Numbered from the stretch's first letter, positions 32,841-43,000 are shown. The stretch is 64,000 nt of DNA from JACKOB01 sp024234575 (GCA_051208035.1 JBPJFZ010000006.1:186001-250000), one strand, 5' to 3'. Translations and numbers: made by a program. The notes: generated by a model from the letters alone, not told the origin.

Positions 32841-34070
32841 TTAAATCTCTGCATTACCACTGAGTTCGAACGCACTGTGCAAAGATCTTACCGCTAACTC
32901 GAGATATTTTTCATCAATTACTACAGATATCTTAATCTCGGACGTTGAGATCATCTGGATATTGATACCCTCTTTTGATAAGCGTTCGAACATCTTGGTT
33001 GCAACACCTGCATGAGATCGCATCCCGACACCCACAATAGAAACCTTCGCAATTTTAGTATCACCAACAACTTTTCGTGCACCCAACTCCACTTGCAGCG
33101 CCTCAAGTATTGCCATTGCTTTTTTATAATCATTTCTGTGTACGGTAAAGGTAAAGTCTGTTTGATTATCATCACCGGTGTTTTGAACAATCATATCCAC
33201 TTCGATATTCGCATCACTGACAGGGCGCAAAATTCTTGACGCAACACCAGGTATATCTGGTACACCTTTAATTGTTACTTTTGCTTCATCTCGATTAAAC
33301 GCGATCCCTGAAACTAACGGCTGCTCCATTTCACTAGTATCCTCAGTTGTAATTAATGTACCCGGGCCATCTTGAAAACTAGACAACACTCGCAATGGAA
33401 CGTTGTACTTTCCGGCAAACTCTACCGACCTGATCTGCAGAACTTTCGATCCCAGACTGGCCATTTCAATCATTTCTTCAAATGTTATTTTATCCAACCG
33501 TCGCGCACTATCAACGACACGCGGGTCTGTGGTGTACACCCCGTCAACGTCAGTATAAATCTGGCATTCGTCCGCCTTAAGAGCGGCAGCCAACGCGACA
33601 GCTGTGGTATCGGAGCCGCCACGACCAAGCGTTGTAATATTGCCCAGCTCATCAACCCCCTGAAACCCAGCCACAACCACTACATTACCCGCTGCAATAT
33701 CCGCTCTGATATTGCCTTCATCAATAGACTGAATACGAGCCTTGGTGTGCGTGCTGTCAGTTGTAATACGGACTTGTGAGCCAGTATACGACTTTGCCGG
33801 ACAGCCCCGACTATTCAAGGCCATACAAAGGAGCGCAATAGTCACCTGCTCACCGGTTGACAACAACACATCCATCTCTCGCGGTGTAGGATCTTCCATT
33901 ACTGCATTGGCGAGACTTACGAGCCTGTTAGTTTCGCCACTCATCGCAGACACCACGACAACCGAGTCATGACCGGCGTCCCGGAATGCTTTTACCTTAT
34001 CTGCAACCGCCGCGATCCGCTCAACCGTGCCAACAGAGGTGCCGCCAAACTTCTGTACATAGAAAGCCAT
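32841..34070 (-). CDS. lysC: Aspartate kinase
   Basis: Aspartokinase makes the first committed step from aspartate to lysine, threonine and methionine. The 409-residue protein has the kinase domain (about 1-250; KFGGTSVG, GRGGSDTTAVALAAAL, the YTDVDGVYTTDPR loop) and two C-terminal ACT domains (about 265-400; VGVGMRSHAGVATKMF) that bind the feedback inhibitors. It is a monofunctional, roughly 410-residue class, with no homoserine dehydrogenase fusion. It is 48 bases downstream of alaS and likely co-transcribed. Confidence 0.95.
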   Translation of the reverse strand: MAFYVQKFGGTSVGTVERIAAVADKVKAFRDAGHDSVVVVSAMSGETNRLVSLANAVMEDPTPREMDVLLSTGEQVTIALLCMALNSRGCPAKSYTGSQVRITTDSTHTKARIQSIDEGNIRADIAAGNVVVVAGFQGVDELGNITTLGRGGSDTTAVALAAALKADECQIYTDVDGVYTTDPRVVDSARRLDKITFEEMIEMASLGSKVLQIRSVEFAGKYNVPLRVLSSFQDGPGTLITTEDTSEMEQPLVSGIAFNRDEAKVTIKGVPDIPGVASRILRPVSDANIEVDMIVQNTGDDNQTDFTFTVHRNDYKKAMAILEALQVELGARKVVGDTKIAKVSIVGVGMRSHAGVATKMFERLSKEGINIQMISTSEIKISVVIDEKYLELAVRSLHSAFELSGNAEI

Positions 34071-34118
34071 TTTCTTTCTTCTTTCCTTAAATATGCCAAT
34101 AAAAGTTTATAAAAAATA

Positions 34119-36716
34119 CTAGAGCCTGGACTCGACCCAGCCTGTCACCATCGATAACGCATAGGGCAGTTTGTCTAAATTAACACCACCACCCTGAGCC
34201 ATATCGGGTCGACCACCGCCTTTTCCATCAAGCAGAACGGCCGCGTCTTTTACGAGATCACCTGCTTTAACTTTGGCGCAGATATCTTTTGTCACTCCTG
34301 CGACAAGAACAACCTTTTCATCCTCAATGGTCGCCAATAATACAACTGCCGTACCTAGTTTGCTCTTAAGTTTGTCTACTAATTCAAGCAATGCTTTGCG
34401 CTCTATACCGTCTACTTTCGCCGCAAGAACCTTTGCACCTCCAACAGAAACCGCCTGCGCAAACAGGTCATCTCCAGCACTGCTTGCCAGTTTTGCTTTT
34501 AAAGTATCCAGCTCTTTTTCCAACTGCTTATTCTTGTCCTGCAGCGCCATGACCTTGTCCAACACCTGCTCGCGACTGGCTTTCAGCAAACCTGATAAGC
34601 CGCGAAGCTGCTGCTCACCTTCAAGTCGGAAAGCCTCGGCGCCAGCACCTGTTACTGCTTCTATTCTTCGCACGCCGGAGGCTATACCTGCCTCAGATAT
34701 GATTGCGATGCAACCAATATCCCCCGTGCGCGCTGCATGCGTACCACCACACAACTCTACAGAAAAAGCGTCAACCCCCATTGAAAGCAGACGCACCGTG
34801 GTGCCATATTTTTCACCAAATAAAGCCATCGCGCCTTTTTGTCGCGCAGTGTCCATATCGGTGATTTCAGTTTCAACGGCTGTATTACTTCTTATCTGCG
34901 CGTTGACCATGGCCTCAACTTCGCGGATCTGCTCTTCCGTCATTGCCTCGAAATGAGCAAAGTCGAAACGTAATCGATCGGCGTTGACCAACGAGCCTTT
35001 TTGCGCGACATGATCTCCAAGCACCTTTCGTAATGCCGCATGCAATAAGTGTGTTGCAGAGTGATTCAATGCTGTTGCCTGTCGCTTTTGTGCGTCAACA
35101 ACTGCCTCAATCTGATCCCCTACCGTAAAGCTACCAGAGACCACCGTACCGACATGCAGGTGATTGTCGCCTTCCTTGCGCGTATCTGTTACCCGGAACA
35201 CTCCGCCAGCTGATCGCAACTCTCCCTGATCTCCTGCCTGACCACCGGACTCTGCATAAAAAGGAGTTTCGGATAGAACCACAATGGCGGATTGCCCCGC
35301 ATTTGCAGCGCTGGGTTTGCCATCAACAAAAACGGCTTTGATCGGTTGAGCATGCTTGAGAGAGTGGTAGCCTACAAACTCGGTGGCGCCTTCCACAGCA
35401 ATCGCATCATTGTAGTCGACACCAAACTTGCTGGCCGCCCGCGCTCTTTCACGCTGAGCCTCCATTGCTTTCTCGTAGCCATCATAGTCGAGCTTCAAAC
35501 CATGCTCGCGTGCAATATCGTTTGTCAGATCCACAGGGAAGCCATAGGTGTCATAGAGCGTAAATACTGTCTGACCAGGAATAGTGTCACCCTTGAGTGC
35601 AGCTAAGTCCTGTTCTAGCAGGCGCATACCTTTATCAAGCGTTCGCGCAAACTGCTCTTCTTCCTGTAATAAAATCCTTTCGATTTGCGCTTTGCCAGAA
35701 ATGAGTTCTGGGTAGGCCTCACCCATTGCACGGCATAAAACGCCCACTAGCTTATAGAAAAATGGCTCTGTGGCTCCCAGCTTATTGCCGTGACGCACCG
35801 CACGCCGAATAATTCGTCGTAACACGAAACCGCGCCCTTCATTAGACGGCATAATACCGTCAGCGATTAAAAAAGAGCACGAACGGATATGGTCGGCGAT
35901 AACACGAAGCGATTGGCGAGTGGTTTCGACACCACCGAACAACCGGGATGCTTCACCTAAAATCTCTTGAAAAATATCGATTTCATAATTGCTGTGCACG
36001 TCTTGCATAACGGCAGCGATACGCTCGAGCCCCATCCCCGTATCAACAGAAGGCTTGGGCAGCGGGTGCAACACACCATCGGCGGTGCGATTAAACTGCA
36101 TGAAAACCAGATTCCAGATTTCGATATAGCGATCACCGTCATCATTTGGACCACCTGGCGGATCACCTGCGATATCTTCGCCGTGATCATAAAATATTTC
36201 TGTACAAGGTCCGCATGGGCCGGCATCACCCATTGCCCAGAAGTTATCCTTGTCTCCCAAACGGGAGAAGCGATTCGGATCGATACCAACCTCTTTTATC
36301 CAGATATCTTCCGCTTCCTTGTCGTCCTTATAGACCGTTACCCAAAGCTTCTCTTTGGGCAGTTTTAATTCTTGCGTTAGAAAATTCCAGGCGAACCGAA
36401 TTGCGTCGTGCTTAAAATAATCACCAAAGCTGAAATTACCCAACATTTCGAAAAATGTATGATGGCGCGCAGTATAACCGACGTTTTCCAGGTCATTGTG
36501 CTTTCCGCCAGCCCGAACGCACTTCTGTGAAGTTGTCGCTCGTGCATATGGGCGATGCTCTTTTCCCAGAAAAACATCTTTAAACTGGTTCATTCCCGCA
36601 TTGGTAAACAACAGCGTGGGATCATCGGTTGGCACCAGAGAGCTGCTGCTAACTATTTCATGCCCTTGACGATTGAAGTAATTTAAAAATGCCTGTCTAA
36701 TTTCTGTACTTTTCAT
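34119..36716 (-). CDS. alaS: Alanyl-tRNA synthetase
   Basis: AlaS charges tRNA-Ala and edits misacylated tRNA. The 865-residue protein has the class II catalytic core (1-245; PTDDPTLLFTNAGMNQFKDVFLG motif 2 region, DTGMGLERIAAV motif 3), tRNA-recognition region (about 250-450), the editing domain with the HSATHLLH and ELCGGTHA zinc ligands, and the C-terminal coiled coil plus C-Ala domain ending KGGGRPDMAQGGG. Length is normal. The alaS-lysC-csrA order is conserved in gammaproteobacteria, but recA/recX, often upstream, are absent here. Confidence 0.96.
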   Translation of the reverse strand: MKSTEIRQAFLNYFNRQGHEIVSSSSLVPTDDPTLLFTNAGMNQFKDVFLGKEHRPYARATTSQKCVRAGGKHNDLENVGYTARHHTFFEMLGNFSFGDYFKHDAIRFAWNFLTQELKLPKEKLWVTVYKDDKEAEDIWIKEVGIDPNRFSRLGDKDNFWAMGDAGPCGPCTEIFYDHGEDIAGDPPGGPNDDGDRYIEIWNLVFMQFNRTADGVLHPLPKPSVDTGMGLERIAAVMQDVHSNYEIDIFQEILGEASRLFGGVETTRQSLRVIADHIRSCSFLIADGIMPSNEGRGFVLRRIIRRAVRHGNKLGATEPFFYKLVGVLCRAMGEAYPELISGKAQIERILLQEEEQFARTLDKGMRLLEQDLAALKGDTIPGQTVFTLYDTYGFPVDLTNDIAREHGLKLDYDGYEKAMEAQRERARAASKFGVDYNDAIAVEGATEFVGYHSLKHAQPIKAVFVDGKPSAANAGQSAIVVLSETPFYAESGGQAGDQGELRSAGGVFRVTDTRKEGDNHLHVGTVVSGSFTVGDQIEAVVDAQKRQATALNHSATHLLHAALRKVLGDHVAQKGSLVNADRLRFDFAHFEAMTEEQIREVEAMVNAQIRSNTAVETEITDMDTARQKGAMALFGEKYGTTVRLLSMGVDAFSVELCGGTHAARTGDIGCIAIISEAGIASGVRRIEAVTGAGAEAFRLEGEQQLRGLSGLLKASREQVLDKVMALQDKNKQLEKELDTLKAKLASSAGDDLFAQAVSVGGAKVLAAKVDGIERKALLELVDKLKSKLGTAVVLLATIEDEKVVLVAGVTKDICAKVKAGDLVKDAAVLLDGKGGGRPDMAQGGGVNLDKLPYALSMVTGWVESRL

Positions 36717-37049
36717 ACAATTTTTCCGCGCCCGTCAGCTGTGAAACTGTCTCGTTTATTATTTGTCTGCCAAACTTGTCACTTCACCAAAAGCAACAAG
36801 CTAAAAGTAAGCTGTTCTCGCCTGTGCTAAATTACCACCGCGAACAAACCCGGTAATTTATCACAGCAGACGTTATTTCCATATGCGCGAAGAAGAATTT
36901 TTTGTGGATTTGTGCAACAGGAAGCCTAATTGCGCTTCGAGAGGCTCAGGATCGAAGTGTGGAAGGAAAACAAAAGCTCTCCCATTGACGACTTAACTAA
37001 AAAAGCCAGAATAGAAACATCTCTTCTGGCCTTTTATTGACCAGGCCTT
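36717..37049. other. Intergenic region upstream of alaS
   Basis: A 333-base stretch with the DUF5610 gene terminator (36999-37030) near its right end and presumably the alaS promoter near its left end. No gene is visible. recA/recX, which often precede alaS, are missing. Confidence 0.5.
36999..37030 (-). terminator. Intrinsic terminator of the DUF5610-type gene
   Basis: On the minus strand GCCAGAA, a 12-base loop and TTCTGGC are followed by six T residues. It lies about 20 bases after the gene's stop codon. Confidence 0.85.
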
Positions 37050-38441
37050 CTACTCTTTATTAGCCTGCAGACGCTCTGGCAGCATGTCCATTAGATTGCC
37101 CACCATATTGGAGTACTGACGCACAAGCTCACTATTTTTCGTGAGATTAGCCTCAACCTGATCGCTGTGCCGTTTGGGTAATTTATCCGCCAGCATAAAA
37201 TCTAGCGTATTCATCAATACACTAATATCCGTTGTTAGTTTCTCGATTGACTCAAATGCCTTCAACGCTGGCGAGGCCAACTCGCCAAAAGGTGCCAGGG
37301 ATTTATTGGCAGCATTACCAGAGACTTTCTCGTAAGCGGACACCTGCGTCATTTGCGTTTGGGTCATATTCAGCGAAAACGAGGCCAGTTCGCTGGAATC
37401 AAAACCCATTTCCATGGCATACGAAAACGCTTCATTAAAGTCGCCATCGTAAAAAAGACCAGCTATTTCATTAACCTGATCAAACAGTTCATTTAGCGCA
37501 GCAAGCTCACCTTCATCCAGATCACCTTCAAGCTGATAACTGTACTCACCAGAAAAATAGACACCCTTTTCATAGGATGATGCTTCGCCATTCGCTCCTT
37601 TCGCATATTGCATAGACTCGGATGAGTATCCCGTTTCGCGCAACGCGATGGTGACAATATCGCCATCTCGGGTACGAACATTGAGATTTAACGACTCATC
37701 GTAACCCACCTGCTTTGAGTATCCAGCTTGGTAGATACTATTAGCGGGGACATTATCGGAATCTCGGGAGACGCGAGCTTTTCCTTCGGCAGCAAGTGCC
37801 GTTCGCTCATCCAATCTCGCTGGAACAGGTGAGGCAGCTATTTCAGCATCATCCGCACCCCCCAGGAATCGCTTAGCCAAAGCATCCAGGCCATCATTGA
37901 CTAACTTAAAGCTCTTGCCGATATCCTCTTCGAGCGTGTCGGACATCATTCCCAGCGCTTTAATTTGATCAGTGGCTTCACCAAATCCTTGCTTAACGCC
38001 AGAGCGAGCCTGGGCCATCAAATCTGCCAGTTTTTCTTGCGATGCCCCCGCTTCTGATTCGGCCGTCAGACGCCTCTCAACAAATCCAAGAATATTTTCG
38101 GCAACTTTTTCTGCCGAGATCGGCGGAACTTTGGCATAGCTCGCACCATTGGCTGCATAGGTGCTGTTTAATTTACTGCTATCCGCAGACGGGCTGCTTG
38201 GCAACCCCATGCGGGCGCTTAACTCTTGGTAAAACTGATCCATATTAATGCTTGAGCTTGACGAACTATAAGAGAGCGTTGTCTGTGAAAGCGACACACG
38301 AACACTTTCTGACTGTACACGAACCGGTACCTCTTGCCGGTGGCCGGCTCGTTCACCATGAGAGTCATTGGTGCGCGCACGAACCCCTTCTCTACCAGGG
38401 AACATTGCACCGTCTTTCACTGCATTGGTTGAGTAATTCAT
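37050..38441 (-). CDS. DUF5610-type protein in the FliA regulon
   Basis: A 463-residue soluble protein with no signal peptide. Residues 1-75 are Ser/Arg/Gln-rich and look disordered. Residues about 100-205 form a helical region (VAENILGFVERRLTAESEAGASQEKLADLMAQ and LVNDGLDALAKRF) resembling the DUF5610 domain. Residues about 250-360 form a mixed region with GDIVTIALRETG and many acidic and aromatic residues. AGGAGGG precedes the ATG at 38441. A near-perfect sigma-28 promoter at 38471-38497 and a terminator make it a single-gene unit expressed with late flagellar genes. The molecular function is unknown. Confidence 0.8.
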   Translation of the reverse strand: MNYSTNAVKDGAMFPGREGVRARTNDSHGERAGHRQEVPVRVQSESVRVSLSQTTLSYSSSSSSINMDQFYQELSARMGLPSSPSADSSKLNSTYAANGASYAKVPPISAEKVAENILGFVERRLTAESEAGASQEKLADLMAQARSGVKQGFGEATDQIKALGMMSDTLEEDIGKSFKLVNDGLDALAKRFLGGADDAEIAASPVPARLDERTALAAEGKARVSRDSDNVPANSIYQAGYSKQVGYDESLNLNVRTRDGDIVTIALRETGYSSESMQYAKGANGEASSYEKGVYFSGEYSYQLEGDLDEGELAALNELFDQVNEIAGLFYDGDFNEAFSYAMEMGFDSSELASFSLNMTQTQMTQVSAYEKVSGNAANKSLAPFGELASPALKAFESIEKLTTDISVLMNTLDFMLADKLPKRHSDQVEANLTKNSELVRQYSNMVGNLMDMLPERLQANKE

Positions 38442-38470
38442 GACACCCTCCTGTTTCTCGTCTTATTTGC

Positions 38471-38497
38471 TTATCGGCGGACGATAAGTAATCTTTA
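38471..38497 (-). promoter_or_regulatory. Sigma-28 (FliA) promoter of the DUF5610-type gene
   Basis: The minus strand reads TAAAGATT, an 11-base spacer, then GCCGATAA. The -10 box matches 8 of 8 and the -35 box 7 of 8 of TAAAGTTT-N11-GCCGATAA. The expected start is about 20 bases before the gene's ATG. Confidence 0.87.
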
Positions 38498-38618
38498 GCA
38501 GGAAATGCGGATTAAACAAGCGAGCCTCAGATCTAACCCGCACAAGATGACGAGAGGCTCCTTAAGCAATTGATGTATGGTATAGTCGCCGCCGTTTCGA
38601 ACAGAGAGAGAAAAGCCC

Positions 38619-39110
38619 ATGCTAAAACAGTTTCCCGAATCCGCTGCTGACACCAGTCCGGCGCCACTCATTCGGCGGTTAACAGCGATGCTTTACGACA
38701 GCCTTATTGTGATTGCGCTCATGATGATGACAACCGGCGTCTACAAAGCGACGCAAGCTGGAATAATTGGCGCCGATAAACTTAGAGAGCTAACTGAAAG
38801 CGGTAAAATGGATACTGACCCCTTGCTCTCGTCAATTTTATTTATTGTTCTCTATGTGTTCTTCGCCTATTTTTGGACAAGAAGTGGCCAAACCCTGGGC
38901 ATGCAAGTCTGGCATATCAGAGTACAAAGCCCATCTGGAACTTCGATCAGTTGGTCACAGGCATTGCTGCGATTTATGATGGCCTGGGTGTCAATCCTTG
39001 CCTTTGGAGTAGGTTATATATGGGTGCTTGTCGACAAGAAAAGTCGATCCTGGCATGACATTTTTTCGATGACAGAAGTGGTCAGAATCCCCAAAAGAAA
39101 GGCTGAGTAA
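38619..39110 (+). CDS. RDD family membrane protein
   Basis: A 163-residue RDD-family protein with the characteristic Arg-Asp pattern: LIRRLTAMLYDSLIVIALMM in the first helix and the conserved LVDKKSRSWHDIFSMTEVV near the end. Three membrane helices are seen (about 30-47, 67-85, 118-140). Function is not known in this family; some members are suspected ion transporters. It is convergent with lptG, and their stop codons share one hairpin. Confidence 0.88.
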   Translation: MLKQFPESAADTSPAPLIRRLTAMLYDSLIVIALMMMTTGVYKATQAGIIGADKLRELTESGKMDTDPLLSSILFIVLYVFFAYFWTRSGQTLGMQVWHIRVQSPSGTSISWSQALLRFMMAWVSILAFGVGYIWVLVDKKSRSWHDIFSMTEVVRIPKRKAE

Positions 39111-39119
39111 CGCCTTTCT
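39096..39119. terminator. Shared hairpin at the RDD and lptG ends
   Basis: Arms AGAAAGGC and GCCTTTCT (8 bp) with an 8-base loop. The RDD stop codon lies in the loop and the lptG stop lies at the edge of the right arm. On the minus strand it is followed by TTTT, so it can terminate lptFG, while the plus strand has no T-run. Confidence 0.5.
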
Positions 39120-40179
39120 ACGCTGCCCGCCTCAACAGTAAGGCACCGGCAAACGCACAAACCCCGATTGGAATAAGTGTCGCGAAAACCGGATCAAAAC
39201 CAAAAACCAGACTGGACGGCCCTAGCAGATCTTGCATAAATTTGAAGACCAGCCCAACGATGATACCGGTAAAAACACGGAAGCCCATAGTAACAGCGCG
39301 TAACGGGCCGAAAACAAACGAGATGGCAACCAGCACCAACGATGCTGTCGTCAATGGCCTCAGTACTTTTTTCCAAAAAGACATGGCGTAGTTACTTGAG
39401 TTTAGCCCCTGCTGCTCAAGATACTGGACATATGTATACAATCCGGAAATCGATAAGTTATCAGATTTTACGGTGAGGACGCCCAGCAGATCAGGGGATA
39501 ACCCTGTCTGCCACTGCCTGGTTTTCTCTGAAGACTTTATCGATCGGTTATCAGTGAGGGTAGTTACCTCAACATCTTCCAACAGCCAGAAATCTCCCTG
39601 ATAGAGGCCACGTGCAGCATAGGTTATGGTCTCGAGCCAGTTATTAGGGGTAAACGAATAAAGGGTGATACCATGCAGTACACCACCTGGCTGCACGGCA
39701 TTAAAGTGCATAAAGACATTATTCTCTCGGTGCCAAACACCTCGTGAGGTTGCTACCCGATCCTCTCCCCCCATGGCAACAGCTTTTTGGCTTTGCGCTA
39801 TACGCTCGGTAAAGGGGGCGACATATTCACCTAGCAATAAACCGATAATCACGACAACGATAGCCGGCTTCATTGCCGCCCAGACTATCCGCCTTACTGA
39901 CACGCCAGCAGCCCGAATAACCACCAGCTCACTGTTGTTTGCCAGAACACCCAAGCCGATAAGACTGCCAATAAAAGCACCAAGGGGTAAATAATCGTAG
40001 ATACGACGAGGCAGAGTGACGATTACGTACATCAGCGCCTCTATCATTTGATAGTCGGCACGCAGCTCTTCAATTTCGCCGATAAATCCAAATATCAGAT
40101 CAAGTGATAGCACTACAACAAGCACCATCATGATTGAGGCTGCAACGGTCCTTACAATATAACGGTCAATTTTGCGCAC
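39118..40179 (-). CDS. lptG: LPS export permease LptG
   Basis: LptG with LptF and the LptB ATPase extracts lipopolysaccharide from the inner membrane. The protein has 353 residues from a GTG at 40179, which has GGAGG 7 bases upstream; longer readings extend into lptF. Membrane helices lie near residues 12-32, 50-75 and 90-115, with four more helices in total including three in the C-terminal third (about 265-350). The middle is a periplasmic beta-jellyroll domain. It overlaps the lptF stop by 14 bases. Confidence 0.94.
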   Translation of the reverse strand: MRKIDRYIVRTVAASIMMVLVVVLSLDLIFGFIGEIEELRADYQMIEALMYVIVTLPRRIYDYLPLGAFIGSLIGLGVLANNSELVVIRAAGVSVRRIVWAAMKPAIVVVIIGLLLGEYVAPFTERIAQSQKAVAMGGEDRVATSRGVWHRENNVFMHFNAVQPGGVLHGITLYSFTPNNWLETITYAARGLYQGDFWLLEDVEVTTLTDNRSIKSSEKTRQWQTGLSPDLLGVLTVKSDNLSISGLYTYVQYLEQQGLNSSNYAMSFWKKVLRPLTTASLVLVAISFVFGPLRAVTMGFRVFTGIIVGLVFKFMQDLLGPSSLVFGFDPVFATLIPIGVCAFAGALLLRRAA

Positions 40180-41263
40180 GCGCAATCCTCCGCTGGTACA
40201 TATAGGCGCGACCAAACAACATATATAAAGACACCGTCAGGAAAAGCAGATGCACCCACCACAATCCCAGCCAATCGGGAATTTTCGCCCCCTCAACCCA
40301 CTTACGCGCACCAATCAGCAACCCAAGGTAGGTTACATAGATCAGCATCGCCGGCAGCAACTGAAAAAACCTTCCCTGCCTTGGATTGACTTTACTGAGC
40401 GCCACCGCCAACAACGTTACAATGGGCACGAGAATGGGCAACGATATGCGCCACTGCATAAGCGCTTTATCTTTCAGGTTGTCACTTTGCCATAACTGCG
40501 CTGTCGGCACAGCTTCTTCTATGGTTTTAATGCGTTGCGCTGCCAAATCGTCTATTTTGATTCCGTACTCATCAAACTCAATGACACGATAGTTTAAGCT
40601 GCCGGGCACCCCCTGAAAGCGTGCTCCTTTTTCCAGCATGAGATACCGTGCACCAGACTTTTCTTCAAATTTCATTCGCCCCGAATGAGCAATCAGTACA
40701 GCCTGCTCTTGCCCGTTTTTAGTCGTTTCTGAGATAAATATGTTATTGAGTATTTTCTTATCATCACTTAAAGACTCGGCATAGGTCACTCGCTGACCCG
40801 AACGCAACTTTTGAAATCGCCCCTCAGCCAGCATTTCAAATTCGGTTAACTTCGATTGCTGCGTAAAAATATCTTCTACTTTTTGCATTCCCCACGGCGA
40901 AACCCATAGACTCATCGCACCGACAACACCTGCTACCAGGAACGCTGGCCCCATTGTTAATAGAGTTAACTTCCCCTGACTCATGCCACAGGCATGTAAT
41001 ATAGTCATCTCACTTTCGAGATACATACGCCCGTAAGCAAGCAGAATGCCTATAAAAAGCCCCAACGGTAAAATTAACTCGAGAAATCCAGGCAGACGAT
41101 AACCCATAATTGAAAAAAGTACGTCGGCGGAGATACCACCCGATGCGGCCTGACTAAGATACTTAATGAAGCGGCCACTCATAAAAATAAGCAGCAAAAC
41201 ACCGGACACCGCCAGCATACTTGCCAACGTCTGCCGGGCTAAATAGAAAAAAATAATTCGCAA
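40166..41263 (-). CDS. lptF: LPS export permease LptF
   Basis: A 365-residue partner of LptG, with the same plan: helices near residues 10-30, 50-75 and 95-120, a periplasmic jellyroll region (about 130-260, with VTYAESLSDDKKILNNIF) and three C-terminal helices (about 270-355). It is first in the lptF-lptG operon and transcribed away from pepA. The short 231-base gap to pepA must carry both promoters. Confidence 0.94.
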   Translation of the reverse strand: MRIIFFYLARQTLASMLAVSGVLLLIFMSGRFIKYLSQAASGGISADVLFSIMGYRLPGFLELILPLGLFIGILLAYGRMYLESEMTILHACGMSQGKLTLLTMGPAFLVAGVVGAMSLWVSPWGMQKVEDIFTQQSKLTEFEMLAEGRFQKLRSGQRVTYAESLSDDKKILNNIFISETTKNGQEQAVLIAHSGRMKFEEKSGARYLMLEKGARFQGVPGSLNYRVIEFDEYGIKIDDLAAQRIKTIEEAVPTAQLWQSDNLKDKALMQWRISLPILVPIVTLLAVALSKVNPRQGRFFQLLPAMLIYVTYLGLLIGARKWVEGAKIPDWLGLWWVHLLFLTVSLYMLFGRAYMYQRRIARAQN

Positions 41264-41494
41264 CGGATCTTCTCTTTATTATCAGTTATAACGATGATCA
41301 CAATGACGTGAGAAACAACACCACCCAATACGACACAATCGGTAGAGTTTACATGAGCGGGACAAAGGGAAAAAGTCTAATTGCAGTCATTACTTCATCA
41401 GACGTTGAACTCTTGCGCAGAGACCAACTAGAATAACTTAACAAATGGTTAAATCGAAAAACAAACCATCACACTTCGACGCCAGGGGAATTTA

Positions 41495-42985
41495 ATGGAT
41501 TACAAGATTGGCAAAGCCAAATTTGACACACTGAAAACAGATTGCCTCGTAATTGCGGTGAACAGTAAAGGCAAACTTTCTGAATCGATCAAAGCGCTCG
41601 ACCAAAGCCTTGATGGTATTTTACAGAAGTCCATTGCACAGACTGATCACCCGACTGCAGCGGGCAGCTGCTTACTTCTGCCAGTAACCGGCAACGATAA
41701 AATCAAGCGTGTGCTGCTTGTTGGTACAGGCGATGAGGCCGAAATTTCTGCCGCAACGTTTCGTAAATGTGTTCAGGCATTCACGAATACCCTGAAAACG
41801 ACTACCGCTGCAAAAATAGCAGTGTATCTTGATGAGTTTACTGTTGCCGATCGCGATTCTCAGTGGCTGGTGAAGTGTCTGGTAGAAACCGTATCTGAAA
41901 ACAGCTACACCTTTAATCAGTTCAAAAGCAAGGCCAGCACAGAGGGCAAAACAGCCCCAAAGCTTAAGAGCATCAACATTCTCACTGCGACCAGCGCAGA
42001 TAGTTTGGAAACAGCACTATCTATCGGCCAGGCTGTTGCCGAAGGAGTTAGCTACACCAAAGACCTTGGGAATATACCAGGAAATGTATGCACCCCCACC
42101 TACTTAGCGAAAGAAGCCAAGGCGCTGGCTAAAACCTATGACCACATTAAGACAACGGTCATCGACGAGAAAGAAATGAAGTCCCTCGGTATGGGCGCAT
42201 TGCTCGCTGTTAGTGCAGGCAGTGCCGAACCTGCCAAGCTGATCATCATGGAATACAAAGGTACCAAAGCGTCAAGCAAGCCGCACGTGCTGGTCGGTAA
42301 AGGCATCACCTTTGATACTGGCGGTATCAGCTTAAAGCCTGGCGAAGCCATGGATGAAATGAAATACGACATGTGCGGTGCGGCCAGCGTGCTGGGTGCC
42401 ATGAAGGCAATCGCCCAAATCCAGCCCGAGCTCAACATCATTGGTGTTATCACCAGCGCCGAAAATATGCCCGGCAGTGCGGCTACTCGCCCTGGTGATA
42501 TCGTCACCACCATGTCGGGGCAGACGGTTGAAATTTTAAACACCGACGCGGAAGGCAGACTCGTTCTTTGTGATGCATTGACCTATGTCGAGAAATTTAA
42601 CCCCGCCTCGGTGGTTGATATCGCCACGCTCACCGGCGCCTGCATCATCGCGCTGGGTCATCATGCAACCGGACTGCTGACCAATAACGAATCGTTGGCA
42701 GATGAAATCCTGGTGGCAGGGGAACACACCCTTGATCGCGCTTGGCGGCTACCACTGTGGGATGAATACCAAAGCCAGCTGGATAGTAACTTTGCCGATA
42801 TGCAAAACATTGGTGGACGCCCGGCCGGTAGTGTCACAGCCGCGTGCTTTTTGTCTCGGTATACGAAAAAGTACCCCTGGGCGCACCTTGATATCGCAGG
42901 TACTGCTTGGGTATCGGGTAAGGCAAAGGGAGCCACAGGTCGTCCGGTCCCCTTGTTACTTGAGTACCTGTTAAACAAACGTTAA
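41495..42985 (+). CDS. pepA: Leucyl aminopeptidase PepA
   Basis: PepA is a hexameric, two-metal M17 aminopeptidase that also binds DNA in some species. The 496-residue protein has an N-terminal macro-like domain (about 1-165) and the catalytic domain with metal-ligand motifs GKGITFDTGGISLKP, MKYDMCGAA and the signature NTDAEGRLVLCDAL (around residue 350). AGGGGAA precedes the ATG at 41495. A hairpin follows, then holC. Confidence 0.95.
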   Translation: MDYKIGKAKFDTLKTDCLVIAVNSKGKLSESIKALDQSLDGILQKSIAQTDHPTAAGSCLLLPVTGNDKIKRVLLVGTGDEAEISAATFRKCVQAFTNTLKTTTAAKIAVYLDEFTVADRDSQWLVKCLVETVSENSYTFNQFKSKASTEGKTAPKLKSINILTATSADSLETALSIGQAVAEGVSYTKDLGNIPGNVCTPTYLAKEAKALAKTYDHIKTTVIDEKEMKSLGMGALLAVSAGSAEPAKLIIMEYKGTKASSKPHVLVGKGITFDTGGISLKPGEAMDEMKYDMCGAASVLGAMKAIAQIQPELNIIGVITSAENMPGSAATRPGDIVTTMSGQTVEILNTDAEGRLVLCDALTYVEKFNPASVVDIATLTGACIIALGHHATGLLTNNESLADEILVAGEHTLDRAWRLPLWDEYQSQLDSNFADMQNIGGRPAGSVTAACFLSRYTKKYPWAHLDIAGTAWVSGKAKGATGRPVPLLLEYLLNKR

Positions 42986-43000
42986 TCAGCAACCTTACAA

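Noticed and set aside
34273..34956. Plus-strand frame of 227 codons inside alaS
   Set aside because: Antisense shadow of the alaS editing and C-terminal domains.
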